A stretch of 64,000 nt of DNA from Periconia sp. R9002 (Eukaryota; Ascomycota; Dothideomycetes; Pleosporales; Periconiaceae), in contig JAMAHW010000068.1 of assembly GCA_023627715.1 (NCBI GenBank), positions 124,001-188,000 on the forward strand, written 5' to 3'. Below the pieces are notes generated by a model. It was not told the origin of the DNA, ran no database searches, and saw only the letters and a list, made by a program, of their open reading frames with translations. Numbering within the stretch: position 1 is the stretch's first letter; every line of letters starts with the position of its first letter. The position numbers were made by a program, and so were the translations under genes. Positions 1 through 10,486 of the stretch are shown one piece after another.

Positions 1-1970
1 CTGCAATTATGTGTGTCGAAGCAAGAATTGAGGATCAATCGAAAAGAGGAAAATGCACAAAGAGTTCAATTAGGAACAAAGAGTTGTGTGGATGGTGGAT
101 ACAGACGATAGGTACACTCTTCGAGCACAAAGGCATTTTATAGGTAGTTACACGCAACACCGCAGACGAACATCATATGATGTAATTCGAAATCGAACAT
201 CACATGCACTTCACGATGCGCCTCGACAATTTCCTCTCCTGGCAATGGGTGACTAAGGTAGCTAGCTTCAGACACGAATCCTTCCCTCATTCTCTAAGCA
301 GAGAAAAGGAGCACAGAGTAAAACCGGTCCGTCGTCACGCCCTGACGATCGTGGAAAGGCGTGGTAGTACATCCTATCTTTCCGGAAGTCGGATGTCCTC
401 ACTCAAGATCTCACGATAGCGTCGCCGGTGCGAAAAATTATGTCGCGCAAAAACCGAGCGGCGCGTCGCGGCTGCAGGGTCGCTGTCGGGCTTTACGCGG
501 GGATCCACAAGGCTGATGCCCCCTTGGGCCTCGCCATTGGTCGCTTTTTCTTTTTTGTTCTCCACGCAATCCCCCCACGTTCTTCATTTCCCAAAATGAT
601 ATCCCTGTTCTTCCGTGGCAATGGGGATCTTCGTACCGACATCATATTTAGATCAGAGGCGTGCAATAAATTCTTGCGCCTTGTTTCTCGACCTGTAAAC
701 ATGGTATTCTGACGTGTTTCCCATGGCCATGCCCCACCTTTTCATTCTCGCATTCCACATTTCTTCCTTCCAAAGTTATGGTTTTTTCTCATTCTCTGGT
801 CGCTAGTGGTGCATGGGAGTTCCGGAACTCGGAGCCGCGGATGCGCATGCTGCGTACGATAGCTTCAGGAACAGGTAGAAGATATGCTCGACAGGATGAA
901 GAAAAAGGTTACCTTCGTATGTGATGAGCCTGTAACTAATCATGGCAGGACCTGTTGGGACTTCTGGTGATGATTAATGATGATAGTTTGACACGTCACC
1001 TAGCTACCTAACAGCTAGTGAACTCTTGATTTCGACATCAGATGAGGCTTCTTTCGTTCTGGCCAGGTCGGTGATATCGTGTAATAATGATTGATGTTTG
1101 CTGACTTCGTCCACGAGGTCTTTTAAAGACACGTCGCCGCTGTTAAAGTCTACAAATAACTCAACAATCTACTTTTCCACAGTCAGCGCAAATACTGGAT
1201 CCCTTTATTACGTTACTCGTCCTGCAACTTGAATTTTGTACTGCACATTATCATGCAGGCACAAAACGCAATGTTACGAAAAGAGAAATAGGTAAGATAG
1301 AACTCGACAAAACTAATACATCTAATACATCTAATACGAATACCTGTCGACTCTGCAGGTCGTTCATATTCGACTTTTTTCATCAATTATGAGCAGGGCG
1401 GTCGTGTGTGGACGTCCACAGCTAGGACATTGATGTGACCTCCTGCTTGATGCCGATTATGCGATGAAATACAGCTATTTAGTAAGCAGCGCAAATTTGA
1501 GCGACTGATCAACTACATAGGTAATCATATAGATCAAAAGTTGAATGGATGCAATGACCAGAGCTACATCCTATTCAAGAATAGTTTGTGACTCCGTGGA
1601 ATTCCGGATGAGTCAGTCAGGTAACGCAATTTCAGCAGGATGAATAAGGTCAGTTGTTGTGGCGTGTATGCGGCGTGAATGCGGCGTGTAAGGCATATTT
1701 TGTTCCTTTCCACTGGAGGCGATCCGCCTATGTAGGCAACAATAAGTCGCGAAGACCTATCAGCAGTTATGACTCCTAAGGCGCCCATCACCATAGGGAA
1801 GCTTTGAAACAAGGCGATTGAACAGCCGTCGCTTAGTCCGTGTTCCAGCTCTTCTGAATGGGGGCCAACATCACGTGACTGAATTATATCGACACACTGA
1901 TGGACATATACATATACCTTACTCCACAGCGATTGATCTTCAACAGTTTCCAGTTGTTCCCCTATTCAAA
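1..1970. other. Intergenic, no gene seen
   Basis: No reading frame here shows a recognisable domain, a signal peptide or a splice-consistent exon series. Several short overlapping frames on both strands between 200 and 712 look like chance frames. A small iterated GCGGCGTG-type stretch lies near 1660-1690. Confidence 0.5.
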
Positions 1971-2791
1971 ATGGCTTCCTACTCGTCGCTAAACTCCAAA
2001 ACCACTAACACCTCCATATCGAACTACCACAAATGGATCCTGCGGTTTCTGTGGGTACTGCAGACGCTCCTTGTGATTCCCCGGATCGTCGGCTTGATTC
2101 TAATCTACATGGTCTTATTATTCGTCTTCTTGTTTGAGCCTGGTGCCGCATTTCTTATCGGGCTGTAAGTGTACCCCTTCCGGGACCGCACCCACAACCT
2201 ACATCGATCTCCGCATGTCTGACACATCACGTACGCGCAACCCAGTGTTCTAGGCATTGACCTTGTCATGTGCGTTTCCACCCTCGTCATCCTCTGGAGG
2301 CAGTTCACCGCGAAAAAACCCAATCCCTCCAAAGCGTTGAAACGCGAAGTGCTAAAATCGGTTTTCGCAACGTACACCTGGATATGGCCTTTGATCAAGA
2401 ACCCCGGCGCGTTCTTCTCGCCCCCAAAGCAGTCGGACGGGCCTCCCCCGAATCCGGAGGTTGAAAAGAAACTCGCAGAATTTAGGCTGTGGATAATCAT
2501 TGTGGGCGTTTTGGTTATGTGCGTACAGACAGGTTTTGCAGCATGCGATGTGTAGTTGTTTTGCTAATACGGTTGTGTAGAATCGCGTTTTATCCCACGC
2601 TGTGGCTGGCTTATATGGAGTGGAGAGATGATAAGAAAGGGAAGGTTACGGGGAACGACTTCGAGCTTCAGGATGAGCCGGAGCACCAGATACGGCTTGT
2701 GGATCGAACGTCTATTGACGACGACGAGGCGTCTTTGAGTGCCTTTGTAGGCGATGAAGAGGCGTCGCAGAGGGTCAAACATAAGTTGTAA
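1971..2791 (+). CDS. Small multi-pass membrane protein, unknown function
   Basis: Three exons (1971-2164, 2246-2518, 2581-2791) join in frame to 225 residues with GT-AG introns of 81 and 62 nt. The start is the first ATG in frame before a polar Ser/Thr/Asn-rich N-terminus. Hydrophobic segments can be seen at about residues 23-65 (probably two helices), 66-82 and 140-170. A proline-rich loop (PPKQSDGPPPNPE) lies before the last membrane segments, and the tail after YMEWRDDKKGK is strongly acidic (DDDEASLSAFVGDEEA), so it is probably cytosolic. I do not recognise a family. No neighbour suggests a pathway. The consistent splicing and the hydrophobicity pattern are the reasons to call it a gene. 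Confidence 0.75.
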
Positions 2792-2989
2792 AGCCAAATT
2801 TTCATTTGTTCGATTGGGTGTTGAGGGGTGTATTATATGTATCGTTCAATTATTGCACATATGGCGATACCCCAATATTCATCGGGAGTTATCGCTCGAA
2901 TGGTAAGGTTTTCTGTTGGTCTACTGCATCGTACGAGCAAAGGGTTTATTCTTGTATGAACTTTGATAGTCATGAGATTTATAGAAGCA

Positions 2990-3540
2990 GCACTGAATTC
3001 ATTGCATAATTTCTGCGAATCTAGGACGGAAAACACGCCGGCATAACCCACGAAGAAATTAAAACTGGCACTGAGTCGCTCAGCCGCGTGGGGTCTGCGG
3101 ATGCTATCGATTCGCTGAAGAATACATGACACGTCGTCGCGCTGCGTTCCAGGTACCAATAGTCGACAAACCGTCAGCATCCTCGATGCTTATATTCGCT
3201 CCTTGCGCTTGCATAGGAGTCATAGCATGGGCAGCATCTCCAATGATGATGGCACGACCGCGAGTTCACGTCGGAAGTAGATCGAGGTCTTGCAATTCCC
3301 ACGTCTTCGCCGCTGTCGCTAAGTTTTGTATTTTCTTAGCTTCTAAAACCTTTAAACATTCGATTATGTGTCCCGACTTACCTTAGTATTCTTTTCAGGG
3401 CCTCAGTGTATCTAAGTTGATATTCCCAAGATCGGCATTCGCATCCCATGACTCCGTAGCATTCTTGGTGGAAGCCTGGGTTTTCATCATACAAGAAAAA
3501 TTGTAATACGATTGATTTGGCAGTGAGTAGGACCCAGAGA
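2990..3540 (-). pseudogene. Decayed FAD-dependent monooxygenase (salicylate hydroxylase type), C-terminal part
   Basis: Reading the minus strand from about 3540 down gives fragments of the C-terminal half of a PHBH/salicylate-hydroxylase-type flavoprotein. The clearest piece is TRGRAIIIGDAAHAMTPMQA followed by QGANISIEDA, which carries the GD-A-H FAD-pyrophosphate motif of the family. A TGA sits directly before TRGR, where the family normally has Trp (TGG to TGA). After EDADGL the frame shifts by one base, and it then continues as RLLVPGTQRDD and IDSIRRPHA. An intron-like GTAAGT...TTTTAG is still visible around 3341-3379. No N-terminal FAD-binding GxGxxG part is seen upstream, so this is a broken remnant. 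Confidence 0.75.
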
Positions 3541-4342
3541 CTTGCCATTATCTATCACCAGTGAATTTATAAGACAAACCAGTTCGTGAAGAATTTTGTT
3601 GTTTTTTGGAGGATTGCGTACCGGTATACAGAGCTGGCGAATAAAAAAATTGGGAACTACTTTCATACTGAAATCAGGCACGACTACCGAGTGGATATGA
3701 AGTAATTCCCATCAAGCGGAATTTTCACTTCAAGTAGAATGTCAATGTTAGTTGTTTTTCGCAAATTCAGAGGGTGTCATCCTTATATTCCAAGGTGAAG
3801 CTGTGAGGATGCCATTTAACATATCTCTAGTTAAAGAGCCGAATTCGAATACCTGCCAACTTCGACGGGCTCCCCCTTAACACATCCCGGCATCCTATGC
3901 GAACGATAGAAGCAAGGGCATGACGCGGGCAATGGCCTCAATCTCAGATCGCAGATGGAATGAAGGTACGGTAAGATCGCATGGTTTGAGTCATTGCACT
4001 ATCGGGTAAAAGCACTACATATTTGTTTTTTCTTTTTCTTTTTGAGATTGTTTCAAGTGGTGCCACTTTGACCAAAGATGAAAATTCCAAACATGAATGA
4101 CAGGAAAAGGCATGCGGCCTTTAATGACAAAAAATAATCAGAAACCGTATATATAACTCGCTTTTAAAAGCTGCTTGTCAGCGGCTAATTAAAGGCAATT
4201 CCCTCGTTTTTGCTGCCACCGACAGGATCGTATGCATGTTCCTGCCGGATGCTTACAAAACCTGCTTCTGGCATCTTGTGTTCAAGGTAGAGCACAGATG
4301 AGCTGCCAAGTTTGTTGGCCTACCATATCTGTCTGTGACATT
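3541..4342. other. Intergenic, no gene seen
   Basis: No supported coding region. A short T-rich tract lies at about 4024-4043. The stretch separates the decayed monooxygenase from the convergent end of the secreted-protein gene. Confidence 0.5.
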
Positions 4343-5011
4343 CTACCAGAAGATTTCAAACGCATCAAGCGCAAGGCCTGCAATACTCCCGATGATATCT
4401 ATTGACGAAGTGATGAAAGTATTTCCCTCAAAGAAGTCGAGAACCGGATTCGAGTCGTTGTCAAACTCCCAGCTTGCACCAGAGCTTTCAGGAACAATAT
4501 TGATAACCCCATTGTTGATGATTTGGTCGCCACCGACATTGTTAAACTCGCTACCGTGGACACTAAAATCACTCGCCCCCTCGAAGAAGTTGGCTGAGAA
4601 TGACTGACGCTTAGATAAACGCTGCTTTTGTTTGTTGTCCTTTCGATTGGGCAAATATTGCCAGCTTCCATGATTCGCCGCAGTTAGAACCCAATCTTGG
4701 TGGTAGAAATGATGACCATCCGAGATATTGTGGACTGTTCCATTGACCGCGTTTGGGTTGAGTTCCGTTGTACCGATCGCTAGCCCGTTGAATGTGACGG
4801 GCGAAGAGACGTTGGTTTTGATCAGGGTGCTGCCATGGTAGTACTGGTATATGGGAGCTGATGGAGCTCTACCAGCAATAACGGCGGACGAGGTAGCAGT
4901 ATCGGTGAGGAGTTTGGCATAGAAAACATGTGGAGTCGGAGCTGGTGGCGTTGGAGCACCAGCGCAAACACCAACTAGTGCAGTGATGATGAGATTCAAT
5001 GTGTTGTACAT
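4343..5011 (-). CDS. Secreted protein with HGSEFNNVGGDQI motif, unknown function
   Basis: This is a single-exon frame of 222 residues. I chose the ATG at 5011 because it opens directly on a signal peptide (MYNTLNLIITALVGVCAGA, then PTPPAPTP); an in-frame ATG six codons upstream would add a basic MPAKKK leader, which fits a signal peptide less well. The mature part is rich in Asn, Ser and Gly. A basic stretch (RKDNKQKQRLSKRQS) around residues 130-145 ends in a KR that could be a Kex2 site. It precedes a C-terminal region with FFEGASDFSV and HGSEFNNVGGDQI, then a hydrophobic Gly/Ala tail. No enzyme domain is recognised. The Kex2 reading is inference. Confidence 0.75.
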   Translation of the reverse strand: MYNTLNLIITALVGVCAGAPTPPAPTPHVFYAKLLTDTATSSAVIAGRAPSAPIYQYYHGSTLIKTNVSSPVTFNGLAIGTTELNPNAVNGTVHNISDGHHFYHQDWVLTAANHGSWQYLPNRKDNKQKQRLSKRQSFSANFFEGASDFSVHGSEFNNVGGDQIINNGVINIVPESSGASWEFDNDSNPVLDFFEGNTFITSSIDIIGSIAGLALDAFEIFW

Positions 5012-6192
5012 TTTTTTTTTGGCTGGCAATGAGTTAGATCATATGAATCTTCCATATCTAAGCAAAGACCTACATAAGGAAGCTGATGGGCGGTAAGTTC
5101 TAAATGTTGCTGAATCTGAGTCGAACGGGATGGAATTGAGAAGTCTGAGCAGAGAAGATTAGGGAAGAGACGACAGGTCCTGATATATTAATACTTTGAA
5201 CAGAGGCCGAGTTCAGGCGATCATGTAGATTGATGTGCATTTCTTTAATGTGCATTTCTGCTTCTATTGATTACACAAAGCGGATGTAAAATTTCACGTT
5301 CATTCCGCTACGATGATGTTCGCACTCATTGTCTTACCTATGGCTGGCGTAAGTCGGAAAGTTTTCTATTCCTATTTCGGTTAAAAAATAAGAGTATTGC
5401 TACTTTGGATATATTATCTCGTTAATGTTCATCGGCATTTGTCTCCAGTAATCGTTATCAACAGCCGAATTGGGTAACCGCCACTAGCGAACGCGTGCAT
5501 GAGACTGCGTAAGCTTACATATGTCGTGGGGAATAGATGCTGCACTGTTATGTAAATCGCTTCAACATTTCTGTGCCGGATATCAGACATCCCAGATCTA
5601 GATCAAAGTTCGCCGTTTAGAATGCAAAATCTCACGAGGGTAATACCGCCGTGACAATGTTCCATCGGGTATAAGGCGAGTAGATTCAGATTTGCAGTTT
5701 TTTCATGTCGGATATAGGGCTTAGCGGACATGTTCCAACCATGTGATTTGACTTGTAAATCCCTGCCAACCTCAAAGCAGTAGAAATGGGCGTATAGGAA
5801 AGTTCTCCAGCTCTCATGCGTAGTTGATAGATTCAATTTTCACCTCGTGAGCTTGACCCGATGATGTATACAGAAATTCCTCTAGCTTACATAGGGAATT
5901 GGTAATTTCAGTTTCCACGTCATTAACCCCACGCGACGATTTAGGAGTGTAGAAAGGGCGTGAAAACCCGGATCCTAAGGAGCCTCACCATGTATAAATG
6001 TGAAGTTCGTGCCTTCCCAGCTGCTTCCGTTGCCATCATCACTCGACATACTTTACCTGTCAACTGAAGAGATAGTAGTCATCTGATATCTACATTCAAG
6101 TATGTTCTATGAACGTGTCCAATTTAATTCTGTAGCTAATGGAGAGTAACCCAAGACTTCTCGAATTCATCTTACGAGACAACCAAAGCAAA
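5012..6192. other. Intergenic region between two divergent secreted-protein genes
   Basis: No coding region is supported. A 10-T run lies just upstream of the 5011 start codon. Both flanking genes encode secreted proteins and point away from this stretch, so it probably holds both promoters. Confidence 0.5.
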
Positions 6193-6513
6193 ATGCTTCT
6201 TTCCACGATGTCCTTCCTCTTTGGAGCAGGCTTTGTCCATGTTGGCCACGCGCAAAGCATTACATTTTTCAATTCGTTGAACTGCGCCAACCCTTCCGGC
6301 TCTCAGACGACCGTCGGACGATGCACTTCATTCAACGGAGTGGACCCGCCCAGTATACAAGCATTTGGAGATTCTGGAGAGCTTATAATCTGTTCGTCAG
6401 GAGATTGTACAGCGACGGCGATGGTATCAGAATGTCAAACATTTCCGCTACCTACTGGCTGTCTCAACCTTGTTCACCCGCTCGATGGGCCTGGATCTTG
6501 GATGCTTACATGA
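6193..6513 (+). CDS. Small secreted cysteine-containing protein
   Basis: 106 residues from the ATG at 6193. That start gives a clean signal peptide (MLLSTMSFLFGAGFVHVGHA, cut before QSITF). Upstream in-frame ATGs at 6139 would put a charged leader in front. The mature chain of about 86 residues has six cysteines (NC, RC, IC, DC, EC, GC), enough for three disulphides. Size, secretion signal and paired cysteines match the general profile of fungal small secreted proteins, some of which act on hosts or competitors. No specific family is recognised, so no function is assigned. Its downstream flank carries a diverged direct repeat. Confidence 0.65.
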   Translation: MLLSTMSFLFGAGFVHVGHAQSITFFNSLNCANPSGSQTTVGRCTSFNGVDPPSIQAFGDSGELIICSSGDCTATAMVSECQTFPLPTGCLNLVHPLDGPGSWMLT

Positions 6514-6536
6514 GCTCGGGGTAGAAGGTATAGAGA

Positions 6537-6690
6537 CTGGGGTCTTCTCGGGTTAGCCTGGCAGTATATCTGAATTCGAGCCTCTGCACTCATTATGAAA
6601 TTTTGATCTTGGGGGGAAGGTGATAAAATCTGGGGTCTTCTCGGATTAGTGTAGCAATCAATCTGAATTCGAGCCCCATCATTGAATCTT
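6537..6690 (+). repeat. Diverged two-copy direct repeat
   Basis: Two copies about 93 bp apart share CTGGGGTCTTCTCGG followed by an ATCTGAATTCGAGCC block. Copy one starts at 6537 and copy two at 6630. The copies differ by several substitutions and small gaps. The repeat sits just past the stop codon of the secreted-protein gene. Confidence 0.7.
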
Positions 6691-6699
6691 CATTTTCAC

Positions 6700-7105
6700 A
6701 GTGATTTCAGTAAAAGCACACATTATCAATAAAAGTAATTCGTGTCGGGCCCATATATTTGCAACTATCTCATTTCATAATAGGGAATTGCGCAGCGACT
6801 TTCAAATTACAGTCATCTTTCAACATACGTCAATTAGTCGCAACTTTGATTGCCTCTGGGAACGATTAGCAATGACAAAAAAAAGATTAGAAGCTTGCTT
6901 TCATGAATCAAGGTCCAAGACTACTGACAACCATCGAGGACAACATAAGTTCCCTAGTACTGTTACAGTAGCGAAACGTTTGTTGAGTTTTTGCGGAAGC
7001 AGAATTCATAACTTCAGACTGTCAAGCTGAAATTCTGAACCCCTTAATCAGTTCAAAGTTCGTTGGCGCATCAGAATGAACTAAAATGATCTACATTTAT
7101 TATCG
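6700..7105. other. AT-rich intergenic, no gene seen
   Basis: A 109-codon open frame exists from 6701, but it has no domain, signal or splice support and I leave it uncalled. Confidence 0.4.
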
Positions 7106-7406
7106 TTTTCATGTGTTATAGGGCCACCCCAGACCTCTAAAAAAAATTGAAAATCTATCTAAATTACCTTATATAGTAATAAGTGTTATCTCTCGGCCAG
7201 AGTATTGTACTATTATATACTGGTAGGCTAGTATATATACTGGTAAATTAATATTCTAGATGATATCATGACTCAGGTGAATATCCTTATTGGATATAGA
7301 TGGTTTAGGCTCTATCTACCCTTAATTATGTCAGTAACCAAAGGCTGATTATTTCAATAAATCAACTATTTTACATGGTCTGGGGTGGCCCTATAACACA
7401 TGAAAA
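7106..7406. mobile_element. MITE-like element with 30-bp perfect terminal inverted repeats
   Basis: Bases 7106-7135 and 7377-7406 are perfect reverse complements over 30 bp; the core is ATAGGGCCACCCCAGACC. The 241-bp interior is AT-rich, has no coding capacity and holds its own small palindromic stretch around 7210-7245 (CTAGTATATATACTGG). Size, long perfect ends and lack of a transposase match a non-autonomous DNA transposon. The target-site duplication cannot be fixed, because the outer bases are themselves part of the palindrome. No second copy is in the window. Confidence 0.8.
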
Positions 7407-7903
7407 CCACCAATACTTCAGCAGGTGGATGCCCAGGTGTTCGTATTGCGATCCATAGCCTTCGATATTTGCATCAAACTTCATATATCGGTGAATTTGA
7501 AGTTCCCCGCCTCACACAATTAATACAAGAACGTCATAGTCGTGTGGCACAGAACATGAAGCCATGACACTGAAATCGGGCTAGTCCACACGAAGAAGTT
7601 GCAGCCGACCCAAGCTTGTGGAACGGACCGAAAGGCTTACACTAGTGTGACTAGTCTACCCTCCCCGCATCCACTAGTCAGTCAAGTGAAAGTCGATCGG
7701 CATTTATCAGGTACAGAAACGGTGTACGACTCACTGAAATAACAACTGCCGAAATGTTTGACTTGACTCGTACATTCGGCTGTTGTAAGGACTGGCATTG
7801 ATGTACTTGTATAAAGAAAGACACACGACTTTATAGGTACACTGGGAAAACAAGTAAATAGATTTCTTGGTAATCGATCCTACATTTGACTGCCTATATT
7901 ACC
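7407..7903. other. Intergenic / promoter of the lipase-like gene
   Basis: No gene seen. CACTAGT is iterated at about 7640-7677 (ACTAGTGTGACTAGT and CACTAGTCAGTCA). The relevance for regulation is unknown. Confidence 0.4.
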
Positions 7904-9268
7904 ATGAGACAATCATCAACGTTTCTCACCTTGCTTTTTCTCTCTTTCGGTCGGGCGCAGGAAGCATGCGATACCACCTGCCAGGGCGCTTTCAATACTT
8001 CCCAAGCCATCGAGGCCACAGCCTGGATTTCAAAGAACGTCTCCAAAGAAACATTCTACAGCACACCGGCCAATATCAGTGGAGCAGCTCCAGGGGACGT
8101 CCTAAGGTGGGAGGACATATCGAGACAGACCGTCAATGAAAACTTCACTTTACCAGCTGGTGTCTCTATTTCAAGATTTCTATATATGACGGAAGACATC
8201 GATCGAAAGCCAATTCCAGCCAGTGGCTTTGTGTTGCTTCCCTACAACAAGCCGGACCCAAGCAAGCCTCTGAACACGCTTGTGTGGACGCATGGCACTG
8301 CTGGTCGGGTTCGAAACTGCGCGCCTTCAAACCACAGAGACCTGTATTACGAATGGTCTGGGCCTTATGCGCTTGTCCAAGCTGGCTATGCTGTTATAGC
8401 GCCAGACTACGCAGGCCAAGGGTCGGACATAGCGCAGGGTTTCATGTATGAGGCGGGTTTTCTACATGCTGCTGACGTCGCCTACGGACTCATTGCTGCT
8501 CGCAAAGTTATCGGCGATCTATTGTCCGATGAGTGGGTGGTAGTAGGACATAGCGAAGGTGGCATGACTGCTTGGCGTACAAACGAACGATTAGCTATGC
8601 CAGACCAGGAGGCATTGCTCAAAGCAGGCAAATTTCTCGGAGCTGTCGCCAACGCACCAGCTCTCCGACCATTGGATCTGATACCGGAATCGATTCGATT
8701 GGCTGCTGGTGGACCAATCGGCGATGCAGTATCAGTCTTCTTCCTCCAGTCTCTGGAGGCCCTATTCCCAGATCAATTTCGCGTCAAGGACTATGTCACT
8801 GAGACAGTCATGGGCAGACTGCCACTTATGAATCAGGGGTGCTTACTTACTGGCCGAGCGCTCTTCAGTAATCTTACAGCAGACCAACTTTTCAAGAACA
8901 CTAGTTGGCTTGAGCTTCCTGTCATTGTCGATTGGCAGAAGAGATACAATGGTGCTGGGCCCCACGCTTTGGCAGCGCCCATGCTTGTTGTGCAGGGGAT
9001 GACAGACCCACTTGTATATGCGAATAATACAGAGCGCGACTTCAATGCGACGTGCAGTTCTTTTCCGGACAGCAAGGTAACGCTTAAGCTTTACCCGGAG
9101 ACCGATCATAATGTGGCCACTACCAACTCACAATTCGATTATCTTCGATGGATAAGGGAGCGTTTCGAAGGAGTTCAGGTTCCCGCTGGCTGCAGTCGAG
9201 AAGTAGCAGAGACACTGACTACGAGATTCAAGGACATAGGCTCGTTTTATACTGGTACTATCGGATAG
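7904..9268 (+). CDS. Secreted lipase-like alpha/beta hydrolase
   Basis: Intronless frame of 454 residues. The ATG at 7904 gives a signal peptide (MRQSSTFLTLLFLSFGRAQ); the upstream in-frame ATG at 7886 would add six residues. The fold is the secretory-lipase type. There is an oxyanion-side THGTAG near residue 130, then PDYAGQG, the nucleophile elbow GHSEGG near residue 216 (Ser), an Asp in GMTDPLV near residue 367, and a His in ETDHN near residue 403. Cysteines and N-glycosylation sequons are scattered through the chain, as expected for a secreted enzyme. It probably hydrolyses lipid or other ester bonds outside the cell; the substrate is not shown by sequence. It has no operon-like partner. 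Confidence 0.9.
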   Translation: MRQSSTFLTLLFLSFGRAQEACDTTCQGAFNTSQAIEATAWISKNVSKETFYSTPANISGAAPGDVLRWEDISRQTVNENFTLPAGVSISRFLYMTEDIDRKPIPASGFVLLPYNKPDPSKPLNTLVWTHGTAGRVRNCAPSNHRDLYYEWSGPYALVQAGYAVIAPDYAGQGSDIAQGFMYEAGFLHAADVAYGLIAARKVIGDLLSDEWVVVGHSEGGMTAWRTNERLAMPDQEALLKAGKFLGAVANAPALRPLDLIPESIRLAAGGPIGDAVSVFFLQSLEALFPDQFRVKDYVTETVMGRLPLMNQGCLLTGRALFSNLTADQLFKNTSWLELPVIVDWQKRYNGAGPHALAAPMLVVQGMTDPLVYANNTERDFNATCSSFPDSKVTLKLYPETDHNVATTNSQFDYLRWIRERFEGVQVPAGCSREVAETLTTRFKDIGSFYTGTIG

Positions 9269-9504
9269 GAGGAGTCATTGCCTACAAGATAATCAAGACA
9301 CTCTCACAAGAACCGTCCCACGTATTCAACCATCTACCATGCATACCTCATGTGAAATATTGCTGATGTTAATACCGTGAGATAAATTCTTGTTTCGCGT
9401 AATATTCTTTAATGGAAACACGACATGATTGGAAGGTAGCTCAAGTAGCCATTATTCTTTTTTATTGGAAGTAGTAAAATTAGTCGCCCGGTGCTATTTT
9501 TCCT

Positions 9505-9645
9505 TTATAATTCTGACTTCGGCCCTTTATAGGTCTTCCTCGCCATCGCGATCCACCAGCCCATAGCTAGAAACATGATACCAAAGTACACAGCCAACGA
9601 CCAGTTGAACGTCTCTACGGTAACATCGCCATGAGTATTGGTCAT
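9505..9645 (-). pseudogene. Remnant: last exon of an amino-acid/GABA permease
   Basis: A 46-codon minus-strand frame ends at a TAA (9505-9507). It reads ETFNWSLAVYFGIMFLAMGW then WIAMARKTYKGP. This is the C-terminal end of the APC-superfamily amino-acid (GABA/choline) permeases: Asn-Trp before the last membrane helix, then a RK-x-Y-x-GP tail. The other eleven or so helices are missing, because the sequence upstream (beyond 9645) turns directly into the 3' end of an acetyltransferase gene. It is therefore an orphan exon left after a deletion or rearrangement. Confidence 0.7.
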
Positions 9646-9713
9646 TTCTAGCTACTAGCTCTTTAGCTACGATATTGCTCGTCATGCCTTTATATCAGGC
9701 AATAAACTACTAG

Positions 9714-10486
9714 TTATTCGTCCTCTTTCCTGGGCCTTATCATGAAAAAGAGCCTCTGAGCAACGCCCCTATCTAGTTCACCAGACGCACGAACGGCATA
9801 GTGATGCTTAACGAAGAATCCCGATTTCTCATAAAGCCAGCGGCCGGCAAGCGTAGCTTCAACAACAGACTGCAAAGCGTTAGTAAATTCATCCGACTGA
9901 ATGAGCCATGGAAAGCTAGCGTACTAAGGCATTCAGTTCATCGGCCAAGTCGGTACCCCAATTCAGCATCATCGTGCCTGCGCCCCTATACTGATGCTTC
10001 GGGTGCACCGTCATGATGCTCAGAACTGACTTCATATTAATTTAGGGGTCCAAAATACCTTCCTAATGTATTCGTTACGTTTTACTTACCAACGATAGGC
10101 AGCTTCTCGTTACGAATTACATTTCGTCTATGACGTGCAAAAGATCGATATATATTTTGCGCATACGCCTTCTCGGTATCGTTTTCCCATGTTCCAGGTG
10201 GACCATCGAAATCAAACTCGGGCGGTTTGTGGTCTTTGATGATGAGCCACTGCGAGACGCCGATTATCTCTCCCGTTTCGGTATCAGTTATCTTCGTCCA
10301 CTTGACAGTATGATCCATGTTCTTGTGATGAATAAAGCCACTCGCGTGTAAATTCTGAGCATCGGGATTCATATTGTTAGGCCAGCAGGCATCGACGAAG
10401 CCGTTCGGGTGGATAGCTTCGAACATGAGAGGGGCAAACTTTGGGAAATCAGCATCTTCGGTAACGAGAGCATGTTCGAGAGGCAT
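9714..10486 (-). CDS. GNAT-family N-acetyltransferase (copy 1)
   Basis: Three exons (10486-10090, 10025-9925, 9869-9714) give 217 residues. The acetyl-CoA pyrophosphate-binding motif is in exon 2: MTVHPKHQYRGAGTMML, with the R-G-A-G turn of motif A. Motif B-like WLYEKSGFFVKHHY follows in exon 3. The N-terminal part (FAPLMFEAIHPNGFVDACWP, then GVSQWLI) matches the fungal cytosolic GNAT subgroup. These enzymes move acetyl from acetyl-CoA to an amine; the acceptor is unknown. A second, diverged copy lies divergently at 11827-12679, sharing the WP-N and PRxx-NVI/AVM arrangement, so the two look like old duplicates. Confidence 0.85.

Noticed and set aside
204..712. Overlapping short open frames on both strands
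   Set aside because: No domain, signal peptide or splice support; overlapping frames on opposite strands in GC-richer DNA are expected by chance.
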